Shown: positions 48,014 through 57,816 of the stretch, piece by piece | Position numbering within the stretch: the stretch's first letter is position 1 | Layout of the letters: each line of letters starts with the position of its first letter | Origin: an uncultured Pelagibacteraceae bacterium | GTDB lineage: Bacteria; Pseudomonadota; Alphaproteobacteria; Pelagibacterales; Pelagibacteraceae | DNA: 64,000 bases | Direction: 5' to 3' | Assembly (NCBI GenBank): GCA_902595125.1 | Contig: CACJOY010000004.1 | Span: forward strand, 1 to 64,000 | The notes under the pieces: generated by a model | What the model was told of the DNA's origin: nothing | The model's input: only the letters and a program-made list of their open reading frames with translations | Databases searched by the model: none | Position numbers and translations under genes: made by a program

Positions 48014-49483
48014 CTATGGTAAACAATCTAAATATGTATCTAGATCCCATTGAGTTGTTGCACCCAAAAATTTCTCCCATTCATCATTTTTATACCAATG
48101 AAATATTTTATACATTTCATCTGGCATTGCTGATTGAACTATCTTATCCTCAGAAAGTCTATCAAGAGCCTCACCTAAACTTAAAGGTAATTTTTTAACA
48201 TCCTTTCCAGCTTTTTGAGCTTCATAAATATTTCTAGATTCTGGCTTACCTGGATCAATTTTGTTTGTAAGACCATCATCCATAGTTTTTAGTAATGCTG
48301 CACCCATTAAGTAAGGATTATGCATCGAGTCAACCGATCTGTATTCAAATCTGCCTGGAGCAGAGACTCTAAGTCCACAAGTTCTATTTTGATATCCCCA
48401 ATCTGCATAAACTGGAGCCCAAAATCCTTGATCCCATAATCTTCTATAAGAATTTACTGTAGATGATCCGATTGCAGTAAGTGCTGGCAAATGTTTCATT
48501 ATACCACCAATAGACTGCAGACCAACTTTTCCTGGAAGCTGCATATCTTTAGTATCAGGCATAAATGTATTCGTTCCACCTTCAACATAAGTAAATACTT
48601 CTTCAACACCTGGTAATTTTTTATGACCTAATCTATTCACAACATCTTTTCCACCCTTCCATAAAGATAGATTTGTGTGGCATCCACTAGCTGAAACTCC
48701 CATAAATGGTTTTGTCATAAAGCATGCAATCAACCCATGTTCTCTAGCGACTTGGGCACAAATTTGTCTGTAAGTTGAAAGCCTGTCAGCATTTCTTAAC
48801 ACATCATCATACATCCAGTTTAATTCTAATTGACCTGGTGCATCTTCATGGTCACCTTGAATCATATCAAGCCCCATTGCATTTGCATACTCAATCACTT
48901 TCATAAAAACAGGTCTTAAGGATTCAAACTGATCAATATGATAACAGAAAGGTTTAGAAAATCCTTTTCCTGTTGGTGTGCCATCATCATTTTTAGTTAA
49001 CCACATCATTTCAGGTTCAGTACCAACCCTCATTTGATAACCATGTTTTTTCTTGAATTCTTCAGCAATTATTCTTAAATTTCCTCTACAGTCAGAAGTT
49101 AAGTGTCCACCTGGATTTTCTCTCTCTTCTCTATTTCTAAAACAAGTACAAAAAACTCTAGCAACTCTTTTGTCCCAAGGTAATTGAACAAATGTTTCAG
49201 GATCAGGTATACCAACTAATTCTTTAGCTTCAGGACCATATCCAATGTAATTATTGTGACGATCTAAAAATAAGTTTGCAGTTGCTCCATAAACTAATTG
49301 AAATCCCTTTTCAGCAGTTCTCTCCCAATGATCTGCTGGTATACCTTTACCAACAACTCTCCCAGTTACTGAAATAAATTGAAAATAAATATAAGTTATT
49401 CCTAACTCGTTAATTTTATCTCTTACTTTTTTTACTAATTTTGCTCTGCCTGGCTGGTTAACATGTTTTTCTAGATCCGTCAT
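48014..49483 (-). CDS. Divergent glutamine synthetase family protein
   Basis: QGDHEDAPGQLELNW, SASGCHTNLSLW, NSYRRLWDQGFWAP. Confidence 0.85.
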   Translation of the reverse strand: MTDLEKHVNQPGRAKLVKKVRDKINELGITYIYFQFISVTGRVVGKGIPADHWERTAEKGFQLVYGATANLFLDRHNNYIGYGPEAKELVGIPDPETFVQLPWDKRVARVFCTCFRNREERENPGGHLTSDCRGNLRIIAEEFKKKHGYQMRVGTEPEMMWLTKNDDGTPTGKGFSKPFCYHIDQFESLRPVFMKVIEYANAMGLDMIQGDHEDAPGQLELNWMYDDVLRNADRLSTYRQICAQVAREHGLIACFMTKPFMGVSASGCHTNLSLWKGGKDVVNRLGHKKLPGVEEVFTYVEGGTNTFMPDTKDMQLPGKVGLQSIGGIMKHLPALTAIGSSTVNSYRRLWDQGFWAPVYADWGYQNRTCGLRVSAPGRFEYRSVDSMHNPYLMGAALLKTMDDGLTNKIDPGKPESRNIYEAQKAGKDVKKLPLSLGEALDRLSEDKIVQSAMPDEMYKIFHWYKNDEWEKFLGATTQWDLDTYLDCLP

Positions 49484-49551
49484 TTTTCCCTCAATGAATT
49501 ATTTTTTAATCAAACGTAGCTGAAAAATTTATTAGTGTCTAGGCTTGAAGT

Positions 49552-50880
49552 TTAGCTCCAAGGAAACGGACTGTTCGAAGTAGGGTGAAGTTCTCCCTTC
49601 TCGTATCGGTTGTATCTAAACGGTTTCAATAAATCACTTTCAGTTCCAAGAATTTCTTTAGCTACTAATTCTCCCACACCAATCATTTTGTATCCATGAT
49701 TAGCATCAGCTATCATATAAACATTTTCTAAAAATCTATCAAAGATTGGAAACGAATCTGGTGTCATACATCCAAGACCACCTGATGGTCCTTTTCTATA
49801 TAGATCAGATTTTCCCTCAAATCTTTTTTGACAATGCGCTAAAGCAGAACACCACATGTCGTTAAAAGCTTCTGTAGTTTGATATTCTGGAGATTCTATT
49901 CCATAAGGATCAACATTTACTTTATCAAAATGTTTATCAACAATGTAAGGAGAAGTTCCACCTTGGACACCTAAGCCTTCGATATCAGGTTTATAGTATA
50001 TTCCCCAAATTTTATCAGTAATTAGTTTCTTAGTTTTATCTGAATATAAAGGTGCAGTTGAGTCAACGTGAATTACAGGTGGTTGTTTACCATTATTCAT
50101 TTTTAAAAAATCTGGCTCAACACCGATTACTCCTTCTTGCAACATCCAATAAGTCCACATATCAGTTGTATGCATTTTACCATCTTTACCTTTGATGTTT
50201 GCAGTCTTAGGAAGTTCCAACATGTTCCAGAAATCTCTTGCCCATGGTCCCGCTCCGATAACCACTTGTTCACAATCAATTGTCCCTTTATCAGTTTCAA
50301 CACCTGTAACTGCCTTACTATTGCTTCCTCTTTTAAATCCATTTACTTTAATACCCTTAATAACTTGAACACCATTTGAAGTAGATTTGTTCTCAAGCGC
50401 CTTAATAGAATCTTTGTTAAATGCATAACCACCTTTTTTTTCATGAAGTACAGATGTAATTCCTTGTGCTTGCCAGTCATCAAACATTCCCTTCATATAT
50501 TTCATACAGTCTTTTTCACCCTCTATAAATTCTGAGTCATATCCAATAGCTTTTTGTTGCTCATAAATTGTTGCTACATCTTTATGCATAACCTCTGGTG
50601 ATATTTGTAAATATCCAACAGCATTATATTTGAATGCGTCTGGATCACTTTCCCAAACAGAAACAGAATGAGCCATTAATTCTCTCATAGCTGGTTGAAA
50701 GTAGTTATTTCTTACTACTCCACAAGCTATTCCACTTGCACCAGCAGCAGTATCTTTCTTTTCTAAAACGACAATGTCACCAGGATTTTTATATGTTTCT
50801 GATAATTTCCAAGCAGTGCTTAGTCCGTGAATGCCTCCGCCAATAATTACTACTTTAGCTTTAGTTGGTATATTTGACAT
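49552..50880 (-). CDS. FAD-dependent amine oxidoreductase (DAO family; SoxB/MgdA-like)
   Basis: AKVVIIGGGIHGLSTAWKLSE, VLEKKDTAAGASGIACGVVRNNYFQPA, GLGCMTPDSFPIFD. Confidence 0.82.
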   Translation of the reverse strand: MSNIPTKAKVVIIGGGIHGLSTAWKLSETYKNPGDIVVLEKKDTAAGASGIACGVVRNNYFQPAMRELMAHSVSVWESDPDAFKYNAVGYLQISPEVMHKDVATIYEQQKAIGYDSEFIEGEKDCMKYMKGMFDDWQAQGITSVLHEKKGGYAFNKDSIKALENKSTSNGVQVIKGIKVNGFKRGSNSKAVTGVETDKGTIDCEQVVIGAGPWARDFWNMLELPKTANIKGKDGKMHTTDMWTYWMLQEGVIGVEPDFLKMNNGKQPPVIHVDSTAPLYSDKTKKLITDKIWGIYYKPDIEGLGVQGGTSPYIVDKHFDKVNVDPYGIESPEYQTTEAFNDMWCSALAHCQKRFEGKSDLYRKGPSGGLGCMTPDSFPIFDRFLENVYMIADANHGYKMIGVGELVAKEILGTESDLLKPFRYNRYEKGELHPTSNSPFPWS

Positions 50881-51014
50881 ATTTGCTTATTATTGAATCT
50901 GTAACAAATACAAAATTCTTATTAAAGTTTATTTTATACTACTAAAAACTATATATATAAAAAATACGTTATTATTTTCTTTAATAATATCTATCAAAAA
51001 ATATACTATTTTTA

Positions 51015-51953
51015 ATGAGTTTTAAGTATTACAAGCCAGCAAAATCTAGATTGCAAAGAAGTGAACTTGCAGTTCCAGGATCATCTCCAGAAATGTTTGA
51101 AAAAGCTTTAAATTCTAAAGCTGATTATATTTTTTTAGATTTAGAGGATGCTGTTTCACCGATGGATAAAACTACCGCTCGCCAGAATGTTGTTAAGGCT
51201 TTGAAAGAGATAAATTGGAGAGAAAAAGGTAAAACAATTTCAGTCAGAATTAATAGTCCTGATACTCATTATATGTATAAAGATTTAATTGATGTAGTAG
51301 AGGAAGCTGGAGAAAAACTTGATACAGTTCTTTTACCAAAAGCTGGTACAGCAAGTGATGTTTACATGATTGATTGTTTATTAACACAAATAGAAACTAG
51401 TAAAAAATTAAATAATAAAATAGGGATTGAATGTTTAATTGAAACCGCATTAGGCATGTCAAATATAAAAGAAATTGCAAAGTCTAGTGAGAGACTAGAA
51501 GCCCTTCATTTTGGTGTTGCGGATTATGCTGCAAGTTTAAGAGCAAGAACTGTCGTAATAGGTGGATTAAATCCTGATTATCCAGGCGATCAATGGCATC
51601 ACGGACTTTCACAATTAGTAATGACATGTAGGGCTTATGGCCTGAGAGCGATAGACGGTCCTTTTGGCGATTTCAATGATCCTGATTCTTATATAGAAGC
51701 AGCAAAAAGAGGAGCAGCTATCGGCATAGAAGGTAAATGGGCAATTCATCCATCACAAATTGAACTTGCAAATAAAGTTTTTTCTCCACCAAAATCAGAA
51801 GTAGATAAAGCAAAAAGAATTTTAGAAGAACTTGATAAAGCAGCAAAAGCAGGAAAAGGGGCCGCACAACTTGATGGCAGGATGATAGATGCTGCATCAG
51901 CAAGAATGGCTGAAAATATTGTTAATATAGATAAACAAATAAATAATAAATAG
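51015..51953 (+). CDS. mcl: HpcH/HpaI-family CoA lyase, malyl-CoA lyase-like
   Basis: IFLDLEDAVSPMDK, IDGPFGDFNDPDSY, GKWAIHPSQIELAN. Confidence 0.83.
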   Translation: MSFKYYKPAKSRLQRSELAVPGSSPEMFEKALNSKADYIFLDLEDAVSPMDKTTARQNVVKALKEINWREKGKTISVRINSPDTHYMYKDLIDVVEEAGEKLDTVLLPKAGTASDVYMIDCLLTQIETSKKLNNKIGIECLIETALGMSNIKEIAKSSERLEALHFGVADYAASLRARTVVIGGLNPDYPGDQWHHGLSQLVMTCRAYGLRAIDGPFGDFNDPDSYIEAAKRGAAIGIEGKWAIHPSQIELANKVFSPPKSEVDKAKRILEELDKAAKAGKGAAQLDGRMIDAASARMAENIVNIDKQINNK

Positions 51954-51956
51954 ATT

Positions 51957-53120
51957 ATGGATATACACGAATACCAAGCTAAAGAAATATTATCAAGTTT
52001 TGGTGTAACGATACCAAGAGGAGGAATCGTTTATAGCCCTGAGACAGCAGAAAACAAAGCTAGAGAAATTGGTGGATCAAAATGGGTAGTTAAAGCACAA
52101 ATACACTCAGGGGCAAGAGGTAAAGCTGGTGGAGTAATTGTTTGTAATTCACCTTTAGAAGTTGCTCAGGCAACAGATAAACTTTTAGGCAAAAAACTAG
52201 TCACAAATCAAACAGGTCCCGAAGGAAAAATAGTTAATAGAATTTATATTGAAGAAGCGACTGACATTGAAAAAGAATTATATTTAGGATTGGTTTTCGA
52301 TAGAAGCTCAGAAAGTATAATGGTTGTAGCCTCTACTGAAGGTGGAATGAGTGTTGAGGAAATTGCTAAAGAAAAACCTAAGTCTATAATTAGATCTAAA
52401 ATTGAAGTCGCAGTTGGTATACAAAGTTTTCAAGCAAGAGAATTAGCATTTGGATTGGGTATTGAACCAGAGTTAATCAGGAGAGCCTCAGAAACTATAG
52501 TTGGATGTGCTAAAGCTTTTAGTGAATTAGATGCAACTATGGTCGAAGTAAACCCCTTAGTGATTTCAAAACAAAAGCAAATCTTAGCTTTAGATTGCAA
52601 AATGAGTTTTGATAATAATGCAATGTTTAGAAGAGATAAAGTTTCTGAACTAAGAGATAAAACACAAGAGGATGACAAAGAAGTTTATGCATCTGATAGG
52701 GGTCTTAACTACGTAAGTTTAGATGGAAATATTGGAAATATTATTAATGGTGCTGGATTGGCAATGGCATCAATGGATATGATTAAATTGGCAGGGGGAG
52801 AACCTGCTAATTTTCTTGATGTCGGCGGCGGAGCAACACCTGAAAAAATAGTTAAAGCTTTTAGATTAATCACTATGGATAAGAAAGTGAAAGTTATTTT
52901 AGTTAACATTTTTGCAGGAATTAATAGATGTGATTGGGTTGCTGAAGGAATAGTCCAAGCGTTAGAGAAAATAGAAATTAAAGTTCCACTAGTAATAAGA
53001 TTAGCGGGAACAAACGTTGAAAAAGGAAATAAAATTCTTCAGGATAGCAAATTAAAATATATTGAAGCAAATACTTTAGAAGATGCTGCAAATAAAGCAG
53101 TTGCAGCATTGAAAAAATAA
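51957..53120 (+). CDS. mtkA: Malate-CoA ligase (malate thiokinase) beta subunit
   Basis: MDIHEYQAKEIL, KAQIHSGARGKAGG, LNYVSLDGNIGNIINGAGLAMASMDMIK, FAGINRCDWVAEG; position next to mcl favours mtkA over sucC. Confidence 0.82.
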   Translation: MDIHEYQAKEILSSFGVTIPRGGIVYSPETAENKAREIGGSKWVVKAQIHSGARGKAGGVIVCNSPLEVAQATDKLLGKKLVTNQTGPEGKIVNRIYIEEATDIEKELYLGLVFDRSSESIMVVASTEGGMSVEEIAKEKPKSIIRSKIEVAVGIQSFQARELAFGLGIEPELIRRASETIVGCAKAFSELDATMVEVNPLVISKQKQILALDCKMSFDNNAMFRRDKVSELRDKTQEDDKEVYASDRGLNYVSLDGNIGNIINGAGLAMASMDMIKLAGGEPANFLDVGGGATPEKIVKAFRLITMDKKVKVILVNIFAGINRCDWVAEGIVQALEKIEIKVPLVIRLAGTNVEKGNKILQDSKLKYIEANTLEDAANKAVAALKK

Positions 53121-53121
53121 A

Positions 53122-54009
53122 ATGGCAGTCATAATTGAAAAAAATACAAAAATTTTAGTTCAGGGATTTACTGGAAAGATGGGAACTTTTCACGCAGAGG
53201 AAATGATAAAATATGGATCTAATGTTGTTGGAGGTGTTACCCCTGGAAAAGGTGGCCAAAAACATTTGGATAAACCAGTTTTTAATACTGTTAAAGATGC
53301 TGTAAATAATACTGGAGCAACAGCATCAATATTATTCGTACCACCAGCTTTTGCGGCAGATTCAGCAATGGAAGCAGCGGATGCAGGTATAAAAACATGT
53401 GTAGCGATAGTCGATGGCATCCCTTCACATGACATGATTAAAATTAAAAGATATATGAGAAGGTATTCAAGAAATGAAAAGATGACATTAGTCGGACCAA
53501 ATTGTGCAGGAATTATTAGTCCTGGAAAATCTATGTTAGGAATTATGCCAGGTCATATTTATAAAGAAGGAAGAGTAGGAATTATAAGTAGGTCTGGTAC
53601 TCTTGGATATGAGGCTGCTCAACAATTAAAAAATTTAGATATAGGTATTTCGACAAGTGTCGGGATTGGTGGAGACCCAATAAATGGAAGTTCTTTCAGA
53701 GATATAATTGAAAAATTTGAAACTGATGACGAAACTGATGCGGTTTTGATGATTGGTGAAATAGGTGGCCCCCAAGAAGTTGCTGCTGGAGAATTTGCAA
53801 AAGAGAATATGAAAAAACCAGTAATAGGATACATAGCAGGTTTAACAGCACCTAAAGGTAGAGTAATGGGACATGCAGGTGCCATTGTTTCTGCTTATGG
53901 AGAAAGTGCAGTTGAAAAAGTTGAAATGTTAAAAGAATGTGGAGTTACAATTTCAAAAAATCCATCCGTGATGGGTGAAACGGTAAAACTAGTTTTGAAT
54001 AAAATTTAA
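53122..54009 (+). CDS. mtkB: Malate-CoA ligase alpha subunit
   Basis: VQGFTGKMGTFHAEEMIKYGSNVVGGVTPGKGG, SRSGTLGYEAA, phospho-His MGHAGAIV. Confidence 0.82.
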   Translation: MAVIIEKNTKILVQGFTGKMGTFHAEEMIKYGSNVVGGVTPGKGGQKHLDKPVFNTVKDAVNNTGATASILFVPPAFAADSAMEAADAGIKTCVAIVDGIPSHDMIKIKRYMRRYSRNEKMTLVGPNCAGIISPGKSMLGIMPGHIYKEGRVGIISRSGTLGYEAAQQLKNLDIGISTSVGIGGDPINGSSFRDIIEKFETDDETDAVLMIGEIGGPQEVAAGEFAKENMKKPVIGYIAGLTAPKGRVMGHAGAIVSAYGESAVEKVEMLKECGVTISKNPSVMGETVKLVLNKI

Positions 54010-54360
54010 TTAAATAGAAATTTCTCTTAATTTTTTAAGATAATTATCAAATTCTTTTACAAAATTAACAGTGGGTTTAATACATTTCTTTCTTTGATCA
54101 TCTTGTGTTTTTTCTAAAAAAAAGAAACCTTTTTCACATGCTTCATTTATCATTAGTGCAGATTTTGGTCTTGATGTTTTAAATAATCGAGTTTTTAATT
54201 CTTCAACTGTTAAATTTTCTTTATACTTAAAAGCATTCATCACCAACAACATCATGTGATAGTGGGATGGTGATTTTCTAAAAAAGTAGTTGCTAGACAT
54301 ATGAGATAGTTTCATTTGATCTTCCCAAAAATCTAATAAATCTTTCGTGGTTTGAGTCAT
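54010..54360 (-). CDS. Putative MarR-like winged-helix regulator
   Basis: LTVEELKTRLFKTSRPKSALMINEACEKGFFFLEKTQDDQRKKCIKPT resembles MarR recognition helix plus wing; abuts tdm start-to-stop. Confidence 0.55.
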   Translation of the reverse strand: MTQTTKDLLDFWEDQMKLSHMSSNYFFRKSPSHYHMMLLVMNAFKYKENLTVEELKTRLFKTSRPKSALMINEACEKGFFFLEKTQDDQRKKCIKPTVNFVKEFDNYLKKLREISI

Positions 54361-56699
54361 TAAGCTCTTACCCTAGTTTTGTCAGGATCAAAATGAGGGA
54401 AACGTACAATTTTAGCAGAAATTCTTTTTTGATGACCATCAATTTTTCCTACTTCAACTTCAGTTCCAATCTCAGCGTACTTGCTGTCAATTCTACACAA
54501 AGCAATATTCTTATTTAAAGTTATTGATAAACATCCACTGGTAACCACTCCTACTTGTGATCTTCCGATATGAACGCAGTCACCATGTCCTGCAATCTCT
54601 TTACCTATTAATTCTAATCCAACAAGTTTTTTTTGTGGATTTGCTTTTCGATCAATTAATACTTTCTTTCCAATAAAATCATCTTCTTTAGTTTTAAGAG
54701 GAACGGTAAAACCAACTCCTGCTTCAAAAGGATCTTGTTGTCCATCAAATTCATTACCAAATAATATTAAACCTGCTTCAATTCTTAATTTATCTAAGGC
54801 AGCAAACCCCGCTGGTATTAAACCATTATCTTTTCCTGCATCCATAAGCTTGTCCCAAACTACAGGAGCATCTTTTGGATTACACCACACTTCATAACCT
54901 AATTCACCTGTATAACCCGTTCTAGATACTATCAATGGAATTCCTTGAAGTGTTTCAACTCTACAGATAGTGAATCTAAACCATTCTAACTCATCTATAG
55001 AAGGTTGAGTAGGAGGAGTGAAAATCAATTTTTTTAATATTTCTCTGCTTTTAGGTCCTTGAATAGAAACATTGCTTATTTGATCAGTAGAATTTTTAAT
55101 ATTTACTTTGAAATTTTTCTTTTTGGCAGTTTCTTTTAACCACTCGCCTGCATATTCATCTCCACAAATCCATCTGAAACCTGTCTCGCTTAATCTTAAT
55201 AAAGTTCCATCATCAAACATCATACCATTTTCGTAGCACATTGCTGAATAAACAACCTGACCAATAGATAGTTTTTTTATATTTCTTGTTAATGTATAAT
55301 TCATCAGCTCTTCTGCGTCTGGACCAATTATTTCAAATTTTCTTAAAGACGAAAGATCAATTAATACTGCATTTTCTCTGCAAGCATTATATTCTTCAAT
55401 TGCACCATGTTTTGTATAATCATTAGGTAACCAAAAACCTCTCGCATCAATAAAATTTCTTGTTAATTTTGAAGTTCTTTCATAAAAACCAGAATTCCTT
55501 GTAAGTTTTTTTTCAGAGTCAGCTTTCATCCTAAATGCAAATGATTTTGAGAATTCTTTTTTTTTATCATAAGTTCTAACAAAAATATCAGTTGGATTCC
55601 ACGAATTACATGGATCTATATCACTAGGACATGCTGTTGTACCTATTGTTAAATCTTTAAGTGCTCTAAACATCACATAATCACCAGGTCTAGCATAAGA
55701 CTCATCAGAAATTACTGAATTAAGTCCAGTAGCTGATGTATTAAAAAATAGGTTTATTGCGTGCCAACCCTTTTGTTTCTGCACACCATATTTATCCATG
55801 GAGTCTGTAAGATTATCAGAACAATTTGGATGCCCAAAATATCCTACATCTTCATAGTATTTTGAAGTACAAGCTAAATTAAAAGTATCATGCTTACCAA
55901 CTGTGTCTCTTATAACTTCAACGAGAGGCTCATGGTCTGTATCATAAAATTTTGAAAATAAACCTGGACCAGGAAAGGTATTTCCCATGAAAGTTCTTGT
56001 CGTTTGCCAATCGAGACCTTTTTCTATTCCTTTATCTAACTTTCTAGAGTCAAATGCCACAAAGTCAGAGCATTGTCTACCTGCAGGGCTAATTATTTGA
56101 ATATAATCACCCTCTTTAACTTGATATGAAATAGCTGTTTGCCTATCAATATTTTTTTCATAATTAGGTTCGTAAACGGGATCTGGAATTATTGATAATT
56201 CTTTATCATCTTTAATTTTAGATCTTTTGATAAATAATGTTAAGTCACTCGATGGATTTTGATCACTAATTAACATTTCATTTTGTGGTGCAGCAAATAT
56301 CACATAGCACTTGTCTTTTGATTTAAACTTAAGTTTTTCACCGTTTGGAGTGTCATTATCAAATACTATTGCTGAATTTGCTTCATTTATGTTCAAATTT
56401 CTTTTTTTTAATTGATGATTAGTAATTAATGAACTCTCAATTTTTTTAGTTAGTATTTCCCTAATAAAACTTGCCTTATCATTTACTTTTAAATTTAAAA
56501 TTCCTAATTCAGATTTTCCATTTTTGTCAAAACAAACTATTTCACAAATTTGATTACCTTCTTCATTGATGATCTCTATTTCATCATCTGGGAAAATTTG
56601 TAAACCTGTCAATCCACCAGCGTTTATTACATGCCTTTCAACCCCAGGTGGTAGTGCATTCAAACCAGGTTCTTTAATATTTAGAGTAGTAAGCGACAT
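54360..56699 (-). CDS. tdm: Trimethylamine N-oxide demethylase-like (DUF1989 N-terminus, GcvT C-terminus)
   Basis: N-terminal DUF1989-like ISPAGRQCSDFVAFD ... HPNCSDNLTDSM; C-terminal GcvT domain (SRTGYTGELGYEVWC, RIEAGLILFGNEFD); neighbours tmoX, tmm. Confidence 0.85.
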   Translation of the reverse strand: MSLTTLNIKEPGLNALPPGVERHVINAGGLTGLQIFPDDEIEIINEEGNQICEIVCFDKNGKSELGILNLKVNDKASFIREILTKKIESSLITNHQLKKRNLNINEANSAIVFDNDTPNGEKLKFKSKDKCYVIFAAPQNEMLISDQNPSSDLTLFIKRSKIKDDKELSIIPDPVYEPNYEKNIDRQTAISYQVKEGDYIQIISPAGRQCSDFVAFDSRKLDKGIEKGLDWQTTRTFMGNTFPGPGLFSKFYDTDHEPLVEVIRDTVGKHDTFNLACTSKYYEDVGYFGHPNCSDNLTDSMDKYGVQKQKGWHAINLFFNTSATGLNSVISDESYARPGDYVMFRALKDLTIGTTACPSDIDPCNSWNPTDIFVRTYDKKKEFSKSFAFRMKADSEKKLTRNSGFYERTSKLTRNFIDARGFWLPNDYTKHGAIEEYNACRENAVLIDLSSLRKFEIIGPDAEELMNYTLTRNIKKLSIGQVVYSAMCYENGMMFDDGTLLRLSETGFRWICGDEYAGEWLKETAKKKNFKVNIKNSTDQISNVSIQGPKSREILKKLIFTPPTQPSIDELEWFRFTICRVETLQGIPLIVSRTGYTGELGYEVWCNPKDAPVVWDKLMDAGKDNGLIPAGFAALDKLRIEAGLILFGNEFDGQQDPFEAGVGFTVPLKTKEDDFIGKKVLIDRKANPQKKLVGLELIGKEIAGHGDCVHIGRSQVGVVTSGCLSITLNKNIALCRIDSKYAEIGTEVEVGKIDGHQKRISAKIVRFPHFDPDKTRVRA

Positions 56700-56740
56700 T
56701 TTTTCTAAATCTATTTCTATAATATATAAATATCTGGGTG

Positions 56741-56769
56741 TTGACTATCATTATACTTAGGCACATACT
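56741..56769 (+). promoter_or_regulatory. Possible sigma70 promoter for tmoX-like gene
   Basis: TTGACT, 17-nt spacer, CATACT; upstream of AAGAAAGGGG SD. Confidence 0.4.
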
Positions 56770-56799
56770 AGATATCATAATATTAAGAAAGGGGAATAA

Positions 56800-57744
56800 A
56801 TGCGAAAAATAATATCGTTAATTTCTGCAGTTATAATTTCAGCAGTAAGTTTTGCTGGACTATCAAATGCAGATAGCAAAAAACCCATAGTTATTCCAAC
56901 ACACAACTGGTCAAGTCAGATTGTAATGGCTTATGTTATTGGTGGAATAATGGAAGATATGGGAAATAATGTTAAATACGTTAATGCTGACTCACAAGCA
57001 GTATATGAGTCAATCAGAATTGGTGACGTAAGTATCTCACACGAAGTGTGGGAATCTGCTTTTGGTAAATCATTTACAACTGCTTTAGATAAAGGCGGCT
57101 TACTTGACTGGGGAGATCATGAAGCAAGAACTCTTGAGGATATGGGTTATCCAAATTGGGTTGCTGAAAAAGGATTATGCCCAGGATTACCAGACTGGAC
57201 TGCTTTAAAAAATCCAGACTGTGCTAAAAACTTTACAACACCTGACTCACCAGATGGAAAAGGAAGGATGTTGGAAGGTCCACAGACTTGGCATGGTGAC
57301 TTAATCCCACAAAGAGTTGACGCTTTAGGCTTAGGAGATCTTTGGTGGGTTAAATTTGCTGGAAGTGCAGACGCGCTATGGGCAGAGCTAGCAGCAGCTG
57401 AAAAAGAAGGAAGAGGAACAATCATCTTTAACTGGACACCAAACTTTACGGATGGTGCTGGTTTTACATTTATCGATTTTCCTCCATACACAGCTGGTTG
57501 TAGACCAGAAGATGGTGGAGATGGAAAATGCGGTTCACCAGATGGTTATTTGAAAAAAGCAGTTAACGCTGATTTTCCAAAAACTCATCCAGATGCAGCA
57601 GCTATGTTTAAAAAACTTTCTTTCACAACAAGTCAAATTGGTGCAATGGCAGCTTTAGTTGATGTCGACAAAATGACTCATGAAGATGCTGCAAAAGCAT
57701 GGTTAAAAAAGAACAAGAAAGTTTGGAAAGCTTTTACTAAATAA
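56800..57744 (+). CDS. tmoX: Glycine-betaine/TMAO-family periplasmic binding protein
   Basis: Signal peptide; KKPIVIPTHNWSSQIVMAYVIGGIMEDMG; divergent from tdm. Confidence 0.8.
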   Translation: MRKIISLISAVIISAVSFAGLSNADSKKPIVIPTHNWSSQIVMAYVIGGIMEDMGNNVKYVNADSQAVYESIRIGDVSISHEVWESAFGKSFTTALDKGGLLDWGDHEARTLEDMGYPNWVAEKGLCPGLPDWTALKNPDCAKNFTTPDSPDGKGRMLEGPQTWHGDLIPQRVDALGLGDLWWVKFAGSADALWAELAAAEKEGRGTIIFNWTPNFTDGAGFTFIDFPPYTAGCRPEDGGDGKCGSPDGYLKKAVNADFPKTHPDAAAMFKKLSFTTSQIGAMAALVDVDKMTHEDAAKAWLKKNKKVWKAFTK

Positions 57745-57768
57745 GGTTAAAAGCAACTAAATCTTTGA

Positions 57769-57803
57769 ATCTCTCCCAACATTGTTGGGGGAGATTTTTT
57801 TTT
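57769..57803 (+). terminator. Intrinsic terminator after tmoX
   Basis: ATCTCTCCCAAC-ATT-GTTGGGGGAGAT (12-bp arms, one G-U) followed by T9. Confidence 0.9.
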
Positions 57804-57816
57804 AAGTATTAATTAA

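Noticed and set aside
53190-53885. Two minus-strand ORFs (81 and 88 aa) within mtkB
   Set aside because: Antisense shadows of a conserved CoA-ligase subunit
51957-54009. Alternative call as succinyl-CoA synthetase sucCD
   Set aside because: Sequence (FAGINRCDWVAEG, LNYVSLDGNIGNIINGAGLAMASMDMIK) and adjacency to malyl-CoA lyase fit malate thiokinase better, though phylogeny would be decisive
56700-56799. Possible riboswitch between tdm and tmoX
   Set aside because: Gap is only 100 bp and I could not see a convincing conserved RNA fold; left only as a promoter candidate
57147-57491. 114-aa minus-strand ORF in tmoX
   Set aside because: Shadow ORF opposite a conserved binding protein
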